NCBI RefSeq assembly: GCF_001579845.1
Contig: NZ_CP007440.1
Coordinates: 2,298,001-2,362,000, forward strand
Reading direction: 5' to 3'
DNA length: 64,000 bases
Origin: Rhodoplanes sp. Z2-YC6860
GTDB lineage: Bacteria; Pseudomonadota; Alphaproteobacteria; Rhizobiales; Xanthobacteraceae
Positions 17,818-27,017 of this stretch are shown here, one piece after another. Numbering within the stretch: position 1 is the stretch's first letter; every line of letters starts with the position of its first letter. Below the pieces are notes generated by a model. It saw nothing but the letters and a program-made list of their open reading frames with translations. It made no database searches and was not told the DNA's origin. The position numbers were made by a program, and so were the translations under genes.

Positions 17818-18458
17818 TGGCGTCTGACCTGACTGAGCTGACTGAGATCGAACGCGATGCGATTTCGGAAATCGCCAACGTGGGCGTCAGTCGGGCGGCA
17901 GCCAGCCTCAGGCAGATGGTCGGCGAGCAGGTGTTGCTCTCGGTGCCCTCTGTCAGGATTGTGAGCCGGCAGGAAGCAGCCAAACTGGTGGAGGGGGGCA
18001 ACTCTCCCAAGCTCGTTGCAGTACAGCAGTCTTTCGAGGGGCCATTCTCCGGTCGGGCGTTGTTGATCTTTCCGCAGGCTCAAAGCCTGGAACTCGTCCG
18101 CTCCATTGTGGGCGCGGAGCACTCGCTGGAAGACGTCATTGACCTGGAACAAGAGGCACTAGCGGAAACTGGCAACATCATCCTGAATGCCTGTCTCGCA
18201 ACGATTGCCAACGTGCTCCGCAAGACAATGCGCATGTCGCTTCCTTCGGTAATCCGTGGGGATGGTGCAACGATGTTCGAAACTAATAAATCCAACTCCG
18301 ATGGCAACCTGGTTCTATTTCTTTACATCGATTTCACGATCAGGAACCGTGACATTCGGGGCTTCATTGCTTTGCTGATGGATTTGCCTTCGATCACGGC
18401 ACTGAAAGAGATTGTGAAGGATTTCATCGCTGGAATCGACAAGCAACATGTTGGCTGA
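17817..18458 (+). CDS. CheC-family CheY-P phosphatase
   Basis: A 213-residue CheC-type protein with the two phosphatase signatures, DAISEIANVGVSRAAASL and EALAETGNIILNACLATIAN. It is a close paralogue of the divergent gene at 7241-7867. It overlaps the preceding CheY gene by one base and the following kinase gene by 11 nt. CheC proteins dephosphorylate CheY-P and take the place of CheZ outside gammaproteobacteria. No CheD gene is visible in the window, so activation by CheD is not supported locally. Confidence 0.9.
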   Translation: MASDLTELTEIERDAISEIANVGVSRAAASLRQMVGEQVLLSVPSVRIVSRQEAAKLVEGGNSPKLVAVQQSFEGPFSGRALLIFPQAQSLELVRSIVGAEHSLEDVIDLEQEALAETGNIILNACLATIANVLRKTMRMSLPSVIRGDGATMFETNKSNSDGNLVLFLYIDFTIRNRDIRGFIALLMDLPSITALKEIVKDFIAGIDKQHVG

Positions 18459-20802
18459 CGTGTCTGCGTTCGAACCGGAAATTGCAACGGACGCGCTCGA
18501 TGTGGGCGTCGTCATCGTAAATGCGGAAGTCACTGTCGTTGTGTGGAACGACTGGATGGTCCGCGCCAGCGGCATCTCAAAGGAGGCGGCGCTCGGCAAG
18601 ACTTTACTTTCGATATTTCCCACGTTGCAGCACACACGGTTGCCGACGGCCATACACGATGCGTTGCAGGTCGGCAGCTCCAGCATCCTGACCCATACCT
18701 TGAACAGACCGCTTCCGTTACATGGTGAGGACGGAAACGACTTGCTCCACAACATTGTTGTTCGGCCCGTCACGTCAAGCGACGCAAATCGTTGCTGCCT
18801 CTTGCAAGTCAGCGACGTTACGGTTTCGGTCGCGCGCGAGCGCGTATTGCGCGACCGCCAAAATGCTCGCTATCACGCGATCGTCGACTCCGCACGGGAT
18901 GCGATTATCACGACGGGTGCTGACCGGACGATCCACTGGGTCAACGGTGCAGCTGAGCAAGCCTTCGGCTATGGTGCCCCTGAAATGCTGGGGCAACCGA
19001 TCGACATGCTACTCGACAAGGGAGCGACGCTCGATATTGGCTTTGGAGGCGACGCAAACGCAAGCAGATATCAAACCGTTCAGGTTGGGGGGCGTCGCAA
19101 GACGGGCGAGCTTGCGTTTTTTGCTGTTTCGCTTGGCCGATGGAAGGCTGATGACCGTGTGTTCACGACAACGATCTGGCGCGATGTAACTGAACAACTG
19201 GCCGTCGAGGCAGAGATTCGTGAAAGCGAAGCACGCCATCGCGCATTATTGGAAGCTTTGCCACAGCTGGTTTGGACATGCCGGCCGGATGGGAATTGCG
19301 ACTATTACAATCCGCAATGGCAGAGTTACGCTGGCGGTTTGGCCGAAGATCATCTTGGATGGGCTTGGCTAAACATCGTTCATGCCGAAGATCGACAGCG
19401 TTTAGAATCGGCGTGGCGATTGTCTCTGACGAACGGGATCATATTTGACGCCGATGCCCGCCTGTGCCGTGCGAACGGTACACATCGGTGGTTCAAACTG
19501 CGTTCGATTCCGGTGCGAGGTCCAAATAGCGTCATCACGCGATGGTTTGGAACGGCGACTGAGATTACCGATCTGATTGAAGCACGTGAAACTCTCCGAC
19601 GAACCAACGACGAGTTGGAGGCCGCTGTTGTCGAGCGCACCCGCGAGCGCGAGGTTGCGCTAAAGCAGCTTCATGAATCGCAGAAGATGGAAAGTATCGG
19701 CCAATTGACGGGGGGCGTGGCGCACGACTTCAACAACCTTCTGGCTGTTATCCTTGGCAGTCTTTCTCTTTTGCGTAAAAATTTGCCCGAAGATCCCCGC
19801 ACGTCGCGATTGATCGATGGCGCCATTCAGGGAGCAGAGCGCGGCGCAAATCTGACGAGGCGCCTTCTGGCATTCGCGCGACGCCAGGAGTTGAAGCTTG
19901 AAGCAGTCGATATTCCAAGTCTTGTTCCGGATCTCACCGAGTTTCTGCGGCAGTCGGTAGGCCCGAATATTGCGATCGTTTTCGATGTGCCGCCCGACGT
20001 GCACCCCGTCAAGATCGACGCCAATCAGTTCGAACTTGCCTTGATGAACTTGGCGGTGAACGCCCGAGATGCAATGCCAAATGGCGGTGTGTTGACGATT
20101 GCTGCTCGCGACGACGATGGTGGTCAGCAATTCTCGCTGACGAAAGCATTGCCTCGCGGAGAGTATGTCCGCATTAGCGTGGCAGACACCGGCGAGGGCA
20201 TGTCTGAAGCCACTTTAGCCAAGGCGATGGAGCCGTTTTTTACCACTAAGGGCATTGGCAAAGGGACCGGATTGGGCCTGTCAATGGTACATGGATTGAC
20301 CGCGCAGTCTGGCGGTGCTGTCCACATCACCAGCCAGCAAGGCAAGGGGACGGTTGTTCATCTATGGCTCCCGCGCGCCGATCGCGCGGACATCAAGACA
20401 ATCGAGCTTCTGGTCACGTCTTCCGTACAAGATGCAGCGGTTGGTTCGAGAGTTTTGCTGGTTGATGACGATCCACTTGTAAGCATGGGTACGGCCGACA
20501 TGTTGATCGATCTCGGACACAGTGTTGTTGAGGCCTCTTCAGGCACCCAAGCGCTGGAAGTCCTCGCAACTGAAGCTCAATTCGATCTCGTTGTGACAGA
20601 TTATGCCATGCCAGGCATGACGGGGCTCGATCTCGCGGAAAAAATCAAGCAGCTAAGGCCGCGGATACCGATCATCATTGCGACTGGATATGCGGAGATT
20701 CCAGCCGGCGCCTCCCATGAGTTTTTGCGCTTAGACAAGCCTTACACTCAGGCGCAACTCTCCGAAGTGATCAGCATCGCGAGCCGGAGCACTCCCGGCT
20801 AA
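18448..20802 (+). CDS. Hybrid PAS-domain sensor histidine kinase with C-terminal receiver
   Basis: A 784-residue cytoplasmic hybrid kinase without transmembrane segments. It has about three PAS-type sensor domains (roughly 10-120, 140-255 and 265-385), a coiled linker, a HisKA domain with phospho-acceptor H426 in GGVAHDFNNLL, an HATPase domain (NLAVNARDAMP, DTGEGM, GTGLGLSMVHG) and a receiver domain with D718 in VVTDYAMPGMTG. It ends the chemosensory operon and overlaps CheC by 11 nt. PAS domains often bind flavin, heme or small ligands; no cofactor residue can be assigned here. It could feed into, or read out from, the CheY proteins. Confidence 0.92.
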   Translation: MLADVSAFEPEIATDALDVGVVIVNAEVTVVVWNDWMVRASGISKEAALGKTLLSIFPTLQHTRLPTAIHDALQVGSSSILTHTLNRPLPLHGEDGNDLLHNIVVRPVTSSDANRCCLLQVSDVTVSVARERVLRDRQNARYHAIVDSARDAIITTGADRTIHWVNGAAEQAFGYGAPEMLGQPIDMLLDKGATLDIGFGGDANASRYQTVQVGGRRKTGELAFFAVSLGRWKADDRVFTTTIWRDVTEQLAVEAEIRESEARHRALLEALPQLVWTCRPDGNCDYYNPQWQSYAGGLAEDHLGWAWLNIVHAEDRQRLESAWRLSLTNGIIFDADARLCRANGTHRWFKLRSIPVRGPNSVITRWFGTATEITDLIEARETLRRTNDELEAAVVERTREREVALKQLHESQKMESIGQLTGGVAHDFNNLLAVILGSLSLLRKNLPEDPRTSRLIDGAIQGAERGANLTRRLLAFARRQELKLEAVDIPSLVPDLTEFLRQSVGPNIAIVFDVPPDVHPVKIDANQFELALMNLAVNARDAMPNGGVLTIAARDDDGGQQFSLTKALPRGEYVRISVADTGEGMSEATLAKAMEPFFTTKGIGKGTGLGLSMVHGLTAQSGGAVHITSQQGKGTVVHLWLPRADRADIKTIELLVTSSVQDAAVGSRVLLVDDDPLVSMGTADMLIDLGHSVVEASSGTQALEVLATEAQFDLVVTDYAMPGMTGLDLAEKIKQLRPRIPIIIATGYAEIPAGASHEFLRLDKPYTQAQLSEVISIASRSTPG

Positions 20803-21467
20803 CCCATTATTACAAACTCAGCGCATCCGCGTCGTTCTGCTCAGGGGCACTCAGCGCCGTTATCGATCCAAGCTTGAGCCAACTTTCCCGCTGCTTCCTG
20901 CGAGCCTGGCGCGGCTTCCTGACCAAGACCGGGGTTTGTGACGCGTCAAACCGGCAAGCTGATCAAGCGGCGCCTCGTGGTTACCCGACTAGCCTGTTGC
21001 GCGTGCAGATTGGCATGATTTAAGGCACGCTCTCTCGCGAGAACGCTCCGATGTCGGAAAGTCGCACGCTTCAGTTGGCGATTTTCGAACGTGGAACGGA
21101 ATCTTGGCCTCGCTGGATGTGCGCGATTTTGCACTTTTGAGGCCTCATCTGACCCGCGTTCGTCTCGAACAACAGGCCGTCCTGCAAACAGCTGGCCAGC
21201 CGAACGGTGCATAAGGGCCTGAACGATTGTAAATCGGCCCGAGATTGATGCGTGTCACTCAGTGATCGTCAGCCACATGTTCTCCCCGCAATTGGGGCAC
21301 TTCGGGCAGACGTGGCCGGGCGCGGCAAGTTAATGGGAAATGACGGCATGGCTAATTACCATGGGAGCGGCATCACCGATGTCGCAAGTCGTTGTCGGCG
21401 CTGTCACCACGCCAGCTACGATCTATCAAAAACGCGGCACAGTCGCATCTTCGATTTAAAGCCGCGC
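20803..21467. other. Gene-poor stretch holding regulator debris
   Basis: No intact gene is seen. It contains the Crp/Fnr fragment listed separately. Near 21250-21310 the minus strand encodes a short stretch CPKCPNCGENMWLTITE followed by a stop, resembling the tail of a small zinc-ribbon protein whose upstream part is gone. Confidence 0.5.
21095..21214 (+). pseudogene. Crp/Fnr-family regulator, N-terminal fragment
   Basis: About 39 codons read NGILASLDVRDFALLRPHL then TRVRLEQQAVLQTAGQP and a TAA stop. This is the usual start of the cyclic-nucleotide-binding domain of Crp/Fnr regulators (leader helix and first strands). The remaining beta roll and the HTH are absent downstream. Confidence 0.6.
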
Positions 21468-21659
21468 TTATTTTATGGCGTGCAGCCCAATCGCGGTGAG
21501 CGATTTTTCGTCGCGGTTTCCGTCCTTAATTGCAGCTCGGATGGCATAACGCATCGCTACGGCATTTTCGGTGGTTCGCACCATCTCAGGCAGAGAGTTG
21601 ACGGCGCGTTCAAGTGCCGTAGCAAGAAGCGGTCTGTCGTTGAGGTGATCCCACTCCAT
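21468..21659 (-). CDS. Small conserved-looking protein, 63 residues
   Basis: A 63-residue, mostly helical, soluble protein (starts MEWDHLNDRPLLATALE). GGGAGAG lies about 8 nt before the ATG on the minus strand and the amino-acid composition looks natural, whereas the overlapping plus-strand frame is Arg/Ser/His-rich and poor. No family recognised. It stands alone between pseudogene debris and another orphan. Confidence 0.55.
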   Translation of the reverse strand: MEWDHLNDRPLLATALERAVNSLPEMVRTTENAVAMRYAIRAAIKDGNRDEKSLTAIGLHAIK

Positions 21660-21822
21660 CGCACTCTCCCACGCCTACAATGCCGGAGCCTTCATTATCG
21701 GTCTGTCCGGTACCGGACAGTGCCACACAATGGCCACTGCCTTAATTCGCTGCTTTAAGATGTAGTTAGACTGTAAGCCGCCAACCTGAGCGAGCGAATA
21801 CCTCGAAAACAGAGGTTGGCAA

Positions 21823-22047
21823 ATGATCTACAAGGTGCAAAAGCGTGAAGGCGTTTGGACTGTAGCAAGTCAAGAAACACTGCTCAGCTTTGAGAGCTAC
21901 GGGCACGCCATTGATGCTGCACAAGGAGCAGCAGAGGTTATTCGGCGCTCACGGAGGCAGTTGAACCAATTCGCTTATCTCAGTGAGATGTCTGCTGGTC
22001 TGGTCAGCTACCGCATCGATGAACATCGACATCAGGCATCGATCTGA
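21823..22047 (+). CDS. Small protein, 74 residues, function unknown
   Basis: A 74-residue protein starting MIYKVQKREGVWTVASQ with an AGAGG ribosome site just upstream. Two beta strands followed by a helix (HAIDAAQGAAEVIRR) recall small DUF2188-like proteins in which a sequence repeats across the cell surface of the fold, but the match is too weak to assign. It is isolated, with no operon partner. Confidence 0.55.
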   Translation: MIYKVQKREGVWTVASQETLLSFESYGHAIDAAQGAAEVIRRSRRQLNQFAYLSEMSAGLVSYRIDEHRHQASI

Positions 22048-22426
22048 CGGGAACTCAGCGTATCAGCCAACTGCGCCAAGCGACGGCAGCTTTACGCTCA
22101 GCCAACTGCGAAAACAAAGCCGTGTCTTTTGAAGTAAAAACCCATATCGGGCCTCGCTTGACGCGTCGAGCGTCGTTGCCGGGATCAAGCTGCTGCTGGG
22201 AGTGGATCCCAAAAAGGACTTCCGCGACAAGGTGGCAAAAGTCGATCTCAGTTGACGCTCGCCAATCTTCTGGAGCCCCCTGTGCCGGTCATGCTACCGG
22301 CGTGCTGCCGGACGGCTGTGGGTGCGGTTGCTGACTCTGCGCCAGGAGGCATTTCCCATGGGGGCTCGGCGGCCGTCCTCTGGATTGTGTTCGTAGACGA
22401 TTCCGACTGTCGTTCTTGGTCGGAGA
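22048..22426. other. Intergenic stretch with one coding-like remnant
   Basis: No complete gene. Between about 22155 and 22255 the plus strand reads SVVAGIKLLLGVDPKK then FRDKVAKVDLS and a TGA stop, which looks like the tail of a former protein but has no recognisable family. The rest shows nothing. Confidence 0.4.
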
Positions 22427-22666
22427 CATTTCGACGAATTTTCCGCGGTTTCGCAACTCACTTACCAGGACGGTGGCGCGTCGTGGTACGTCGTCTCTGG
22501 ATATCGAGGTGAAGAGATTTATTACCGGAAAGGCAATTTGGCGTGCCGAGGCTCACGCTGGAATCTTATTGAGTTTCGCTATCCCCGAGAAGCGAAGCGG
22601 CAGATGGATGCCACGTGTGCCATGGTCGCTCGCAACATGGGGGCTTTTGGGCGCGATTGCGGTTGA
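22427..22666 (+). pseudogene. Truncated paralogue of the secreted protein at 32972
   Basis: The frame HFDEFSAVSQLTYQDGG...SWYVVSGYRGEEIYYRKGNLAC...WNLIEFRYPREAKRQMD ends with NMGAF..DCG and a TGA. It matches the C-terminal half of the gene at 32972-33406 residue for residue over most of its length. The signal peptide and first half are missing and upstream frames are closed, so this copy is broken. Confidence 0.8.
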
Positions 22667-22875
22667 CAAGGGCCGGTTTCGGGATTGACCGTTGGAAACC
22701 AATGCTCGGTCTGTTAGTTGTGCGGATGAGGAAGCGGTGTGATTGCTTGCCCGCTTGCTTGAGGCGAGCGCGGCCCGCACAACGGGAAACGTCCTTCCTG
22801 TGGCGGCGGCGGAAGTATTAATCAACCTGAGCTTTCGAGTCGACCTGGGCGGGTAACCGCGGCGGAGCGAATGAG

Positions 22876-23472
22876 ATGCGGGCCTCTCCAATTGCTGTCG
22901 GCTTACTGATTGTTTCCTGCATCGCCGTGCATTCGCAGGACACTCTGAAAGAACCTGAAGCGTTTCAACAAATCCAAGATCGCAGTGAGCGCTCGCAGGC
23001 GATTTTCGTTGAACTTGGAAAGGTGCTGACACATCCTCGGTGTATGAATTGTCATCCGGCAGGAGATCAGCCGCTCCAGGGTGTGGACCACAAAATCCAT
23101 TATCCGCCAGCGCACCGGGAGGGCACTAACGTTTCAGGGGAGACGTGTTCCTCGTGTCATTCCGACAGGAATTTCCCGGTTCCTGCGCCTACGAGCTTCA
23201 AGAGCATCCCTGGTCATCCTCGCTGGGATCTCGCCCCGAAATCGATGGCGTGGGAAGGCAAATCGCTCGCAGAGATTTGCCGTCAGATCAAAGATCCGGA
23301 TCGCAACGGGGGGAGGGATCTCGGATTGCTCCAAGAGCACATTGCAAAGGACGACTTAGTCGCTTGGGGCTGGAGTCCAGGCGAAGGCCGAGAACCTGTG
23401 CCCGGTAGTCAAGAGCTGGCTGGCAAGTTGGTACAGGCGTGGATCGACAGTGGTGCCGTGTGTCCGCGATAG
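22876..23472 (+). CDS. Secreted c-type-cytochrome-like protein with two CxxCH motifs
   Basis: A 198-residue exported protein. A signal peptide (about residues 1-20, ending VHS-QDT) is followed by two heme-binding motifs, CMNCH and CSSCH, spaced about 35 residues apart. A C-terminal region contains WGWSPG and LVQAWIDSGA. It resembles the small cytochrome-like proteins found beside molybdenum hydroxylases (isoquinoline oxidoreductase-associated), but no such enzyme is nearby. The ATG at 22876 is preceded by GGCGGAG. Expected location is the periplasm, carrying electrons if hemes are attached. Confidence 0.8.
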   Translation: MRASPIAVGLLIVSCIAVHSQDTLKEPEAFQQIQDRSERSQAIFVELGKVLTHPRCMNCHPAGDQPLQGVDHKIHYPPAHREGTNVSGETCSSCHSDRNFPVPAPTSFKSIPGHPRWDLAPKSMAWEGKSLAEICRQIKDPDRNGGRDLGLLQEHIAKDDLVAWGWSPGEGREPVPGSQELAGKLVQAWIDSGAVCPR

Positions 23473-23813
23473 CCGACCGTTGTTCAATTCTGTTCCGCAG
23501 TACGATGTGGGCGCATGCAGCCCTCCGTAGACGGTGCGGAACTGACCAAAGCTGGTCTCTATCCTGATGCAAATGCAACTTGAGCATCCAGTTTTCATTG
23601 TTTGTGCCTAAGTGCCACGGCATGAGCATCGAAGAAAAATAATGACCCCGCCACCAAGACGGGGTCCTGTTCCGGGTAAGGATCAGCGGGGAGGCCCATA
23701 CTCACCGGTACCAGCCAAGCATCCTGTGGATGTAATCTATTTCCAGAGGAAGGGCTCTTCTGTGACCGCGGTCGAATAGTCGCCGACATCTTCCAACTGG
23801 AACCGTCGGCCTG
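23473..23813. other. Intergenic stretch between two convergent genes
   Basis: No gene is seen. It holds the minus-strand terminator at 23633-23666. Just after the porin stop the minus strand stays open for about 25 codons (reading GRRFQLEDVGDYSTAV) without a start codon or recognisable family. Confidence 0.4.
23633..23666 (-). terminator. Intrinsic terminator downstream of the porin gene
   Basis: GACCCCG / CGGGGTC stem (7 bp) with a nine-base loop; on the minus strand it is followed by ATTATTTTT. It lies about 150 bp past the porin stop codon. Confidence 0.65.
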
Positions 23814-25388
23814 TCAGAATTTCAGGACACTGCGCATCCCGAAGACCGCGGTGTTGCTAACTGGCTTAGTAACGCCGTTGTCGAAGACATAACGCCCGCC
23901 CGGATGAATGACGTATTGGAAGTTCGGCAGCACGGTCCAGCCTGTCTTAACCTCCGCGAGATAACTCACATCTAGGAGTCCTTCGTAATCCCGCACGGGG
24001 CGGTCCACCGCACCTAACGCCTCGTTGTCTCGGTCAAGATCGCGCGCCCGGTTGGAGACGCGCGCATAGGCAAATCCAAACCCGATCTTGTCGTGGGGAC
24101 GTTCGTTGTCGAGGCCGATGATGCTGATGCCGGTGTCGGCGTAGAAGTCGACGAGGTTGCGATCGCTCGGTGTGGTGGAGACGCGGATGAAGGCCCCGAT
24201 GCCGCGCGCGTCATCGTCACTGGAGAACCGCTTCACCAATTGCTCGACCGTGCCGTAAACGCCGTAGTTGGAACGAAGCTGGGCAGGGTCCGACAAAGCT
24301 CCGGGAGCGGTCTGCGAGACGCCATTGGCGGCGAAACGTTGGTCGGCGAACATCCCGGCGTGATACCAGCCGCCGAGCTTGAACGTACCGGGAAGTCCTT
24401 TGGCGTCCTTGGCCTGGTTCCAGGCGTATTGGAATTCCTGGAGGAAGAGCGGCGGATCATTGACGCGGAAGTTCAGACCATAGCGGTCGCGCGACTGCGG
24501 ATCGTCAGGACTAGGTCCGGCTGGATCGCCGTTGAACACAGCCGACAGGCTCGTAATGCTGTCGGTGATTACGGCCTTGAAGCGCGCACCGACCGAAGAG
24601 AGCGGCGGCGAGGGCGCTCCACTTGGCAGGTTGACCGCAAGGATTGCCGGCCAGCCATAACTCGCGTTGATGAAGGGGTCGCTATAACGCGTCGTGAAAA
24701 ACTCAGCATCGGCCGCGAGCTGTCCTGCACGCAACGAATACCTCTCGCCTGCCCAACGCTGTTCGAGCCACGCCTCGTAAAGCCGTGTCGTCGCCAGCGC
24801 CTCGATGCTGCTGACGGGCATCAGATTGCCGATATCGTTGCGGGAAAGCCCGCGTCCGTGAATCTGAAAGACGTTGGCGTGGAAACTAAGGCCCTCCCAC
24901 CCGAAGATGCGCGCGAGATCGAGGTCAATCGCGCCGTTGAGACGTCCCTCGTAGGTGAGCTGGCGGCGGATGCCGCCCGACACGTTCCCCAAGGTATCGG
25001 CCACGTAGCTCAGCGCGAATTTGACGCCTTTGTCGGTCCAAGGATTCGGCAAGATTCCGAGGGTATCGTGGGTTAGAGTGCTGGATCCCGTGTCTGGATC
25101 AAGCGGCTCGTGCTCTTGCTCCTTATCTTTCTTCGCTGCAGATTTAGCTTGGCCAGTTTGCGGCTCGGGTTTCTCCGAAGGCGGTCGCTCCGTGATCGGC
25201 TTTCGCTCAGCAGCAAGGGTTTGATGTTGCTTGTTGTCTGCCGGGCGGGAGGTCGGCTTTGATGCGTCAGGGGACGTAAACGGCGCAGCCGAGCTTGCTG
25301 GAGGCGTTGATTGTTCCTCGGCCTCACCAACGCCCAAAGGCATCGCCACCACAGCCCACGCAGAGATTACCTGAATCCAAACGCGCAT
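23814..25388 (-). CDS. OprB-family carbohydrate-selective porin
   Basis: A 524-residue outer-membrane protein. A signal peptide (about 1-23, cleavage near GEA) is followed by an unusually long Pro/Ser/Lys-rich linker (about 24-95), then an OprB barrel with the typical start LTHDTLGILPNPW, repeated amphipathic strands and terminal Phe (SVLKF). OprB porins form 16-stranded channels for sugars. The polar linker is longer than in most family members and could reach the peptidoglycan. The gene is single and ends at a terminator-like hairpin. No sugar transporter genes adjoin it. Confidence 0.9.
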   Translation of the reverse strand: MRVWIQVISAWAVVAMPLGVGEAEEQSTPPASSAAPFTSPDASKPTSRPADNKQHQTLAAERKPITERPPSEKPEPQTGQAKSAAKKDKEQEHEPLDPDTGSSTLTHDTLGILPNPWTDKGVKFALSYVADTLGNVSGGIRRQLTYEGRLNGAIDLDLARIFGWEGLSFHANVFQIHGRGLSRNDIGNLMPVSSIEALATTRLYEAWLEQRWAGERYSLRAGQLAADAEFFTTRYSDPFINASYGWPAILAVNLPSGAPSPPLSSVGARFKAVITDSITSLSAVFNGDPAGPSPDDPQSRDRYGLNFRVNDPPLFLQEFQYAWNQAKDAKGLPGTFKLGGWYHAGMFADQRFAANGVSQTAPGALSDPAQLRSNYGVYGTVEQLVKRFSSDDDARGIGAFIRVSTTPSDRNLVDFYADTGISIIGLDNERPHDKIGFGFAYARVSNRARDLDRDNEALGAVDRPVRDYEGLLDVSYLAEVKTGWTVLPNFQYVIHPGGRYVFDNGVTKPVSNTAVFGMRSVLKF

Positions 25389-25629
25389 AATGCCAATCGG
25401 TCGTGAGCCTCAATCGATGCTGGCACGATGCCGCTCCACGAACAATTGCGAATGATAGGGCGCTAGGCGAGCCTCGCCCAATGTTTCAAATTAATTAGAC
25501 CCAGTCGCGCGAGCGACGACGAACCCCACCAAGCTCACATTAAAGTGCCGCTTCGCTCAACACTTCTCGTCCCGAAAGGAACTCTAGGCGCTACTCGGCT
25601 GTTTTGACCAGTTCGCGAATGGGTTTGCC

Positions 25630-26010
25630 GTGGCGATCCAGATCGAAGGTAGGCCGAAGTTGCAACGTAGCAAGGATGCAGGAGGCGGGAGTGGGTATTT
25701 TGGCCCTGCTCGCAAATGGCTTGAGGGCTTGGGGCCGTATCAGTCGTTGGCAGCCGTTGCCGTTCCAACCGCGATAATTGAGCCGTTCAAACTTGCTGCG
25801 GTAGCAATTTGCGGTTCCGGCCATTGGTTTACTGGCGTGCTGGTAATTATTGCCGCCTATGCGACCGGGTTCCTATTAGTGGAGCGACTGTTTTCGGTCG
25901 TAAAGCCAAAGCTTCTCCAACTTCACTGGTTTGCCGTAATCTGGAATTTGTTCACACGATGTCGCCGAAAGGCATTGGCGATGTTTCGATCGATCGCGAC
26001 GCTGGCGTGA
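25630..26010 (+). CDS. Small inner-membrane protein
   Basis: A 126-residue protein with two hydrophobic segments (about residues 40-60 and 65-85) and a conserved core VPTAIIEPFKLAAVAICGSGHW...AYATGFLLVERLF..VKPKLL. This core resembles a conserved alphaproteobacterial membrane protein of unknown role. The GTG start at 25630 is the first possible. A later start would keep the core, so the N-terminus is uncertain. No partner gene adjoins it. Confidence 0.65.
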   Translation: MAIQIEGRPKLQRSKDAGGGSGYFGPARKWLEGLGPYQSLAAVAVPTAIIEPFKLAAVAICGSGHWFTGVLVIIAAYATGFLLVERLFSVVKPKLLQLHWFAVIWNLFTRCRRKALAMFRSIATLA

Positions 26011-26237
26011 CCGCCGTAACCTCGCCCAGACGCGACCCCACACTTCTAAATCGATGATCGAGTTCGCGAGCTACATAGTTTCATCCCGAACCGATTCAAA
26101 ACGCATGTTCAGTACGATCGTGTTACTGTAAGCAAGACCTATTTTCAGTCAGTAGTGAGCAATGTCGCGGAAGTTCTCAGAGCTGTCGTCCGAGTTAGAG
26201 ACGGCGCCTCAGCGCCTGAAAACAGAGTTGGATCGCC

Positions 26238-26459
26238 GTGACCGGCAACAAAAGCGACGGCCTTCTCTTCTATCGAGAAGCCGTGATCGCGTGTGCTGGC
26301 CGAACTTGGCATCAGATCGCGTTCGAATATCCGGATCATATGAAAGCTCAGATGGGCAGGTTCATCAGCGATGCCGCGGTCGCTGTTTTGAATAGCGAGA
26401 ACGACGGCTGTGACAAAGAACTTTGGTCAAGTACAGCTCGACCCATTGACAAGCAGTGA
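26238..26459 (+). CDS. Possible small protein, 73 residues
   Basis: A GTG-initiated frame of 73 residues with a believable helical composition (AQMGRFISDAAVAVLNSEND). No family, no clear ribosome site. Listed with low certainty because the alternative frames here look worse. Confidence 0.3.
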   Translation: MTGNKSDGLLFYREAVIACAGRTWHQIAFEYPDHMKAQMGRFISDAAVAVLNSENDGCDKELWSSTARPIDKQ

Positions 26460-26600
26460 CAGCAGAATCCCAGCGCAGCGGTTGCTGCTGATTTTTCGTA
26501 AGCAGCCCCGAACGAGCCCGATCGTGTGCACGTCGTTTTCACTGGAACGACAACAGCCGCGATAGGTTATCGGCGCGACAACAACCAACCGGAGGCGTCA

Positions 26601-26672
26601 ATGCCAGTTATTCTTTGGCTTATGGGTGTGCCGATCGGCGCAATAATTCTATTCATGCTGTTCTTCCACTAA
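26601..26672 (+). CDS. 23-residue single-span membrane miniprotein
   Basis: ATG at 26601 follows a perfect GGAGG at 26591-26595. The 23 residues (MPVILWLMGVPIGAIILFML then FFH) form one hydrophobic helix. Similar 20-25 residue proteins with the MP..LWL.GVP pattern are common in this bacterial group. It ends in TAA and is followed within 25 bp by an intrinsic terminator, so the transcript is a complete monocistronic unit. Confidence 0.75.
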   Translation: MPVILWLMGVPIGAIILFMLFFH

Positions 26673-26692
26673 CAGCAATTGAGAAAATGGAA

Positions 26693-26724
26693 AAAGCCCG
26701 GCGCACGCTGGGCTCTTTCGTTTT
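26693..26724 (+). terminator. Intrinsic terminator after the 23-residue gene
   Basis: AGCCC/GGGCT stem with a GC-rich apical part and the downstream sequence CTTTCGTTTT. Confidence 0.6.
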
Positions 26725-27017
26725 GCGTCGCAGCGCAGATTTCCGCAACGTGGCTATACCGCACCTCATCTATCAGCATGGAAGGGTGGGGTGACCTGGC
26801 TGGTACCTCATCCAGTCCAAAAAGGTGCTCGGCATTTGTGAGTGGCGCCCGGCTTCCCCGTCTCGTCTTTTCATAAGAGACACGGCGGCGGTTTATTGGT
26901 CTCCATGTTCTCGTGGCAGTCGGAGACGCCGTCGATTCCCATCGTTGTCAGGGAAACCCCGTCGACGGAACCGGTGTGGCTCTTTGCTGTTGTTGCTGGT
27001 CTGTTTGGCACAAAAAA
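26725..27017. other. Intergenic stretch upstream of the DUF218 gene
   Basis: About 290 bp without a recognisable gene. A plus-strand frame ending directly before the DUF218 ATG is Arg/Ser-rich at first and then hydrophobic, and could be the tail of a lost membrane protein; this is speculative. Confidence 0.35.

Noticed and set aside
24093-25076. Long 327-codon open frame antisense to the porin gene
   Set aside because: It is a shadow of the GC-rich oprB coding frame; composition (Val/Arg/Glu-rich, no family pattern) and lack of a ribosome site argue against it.
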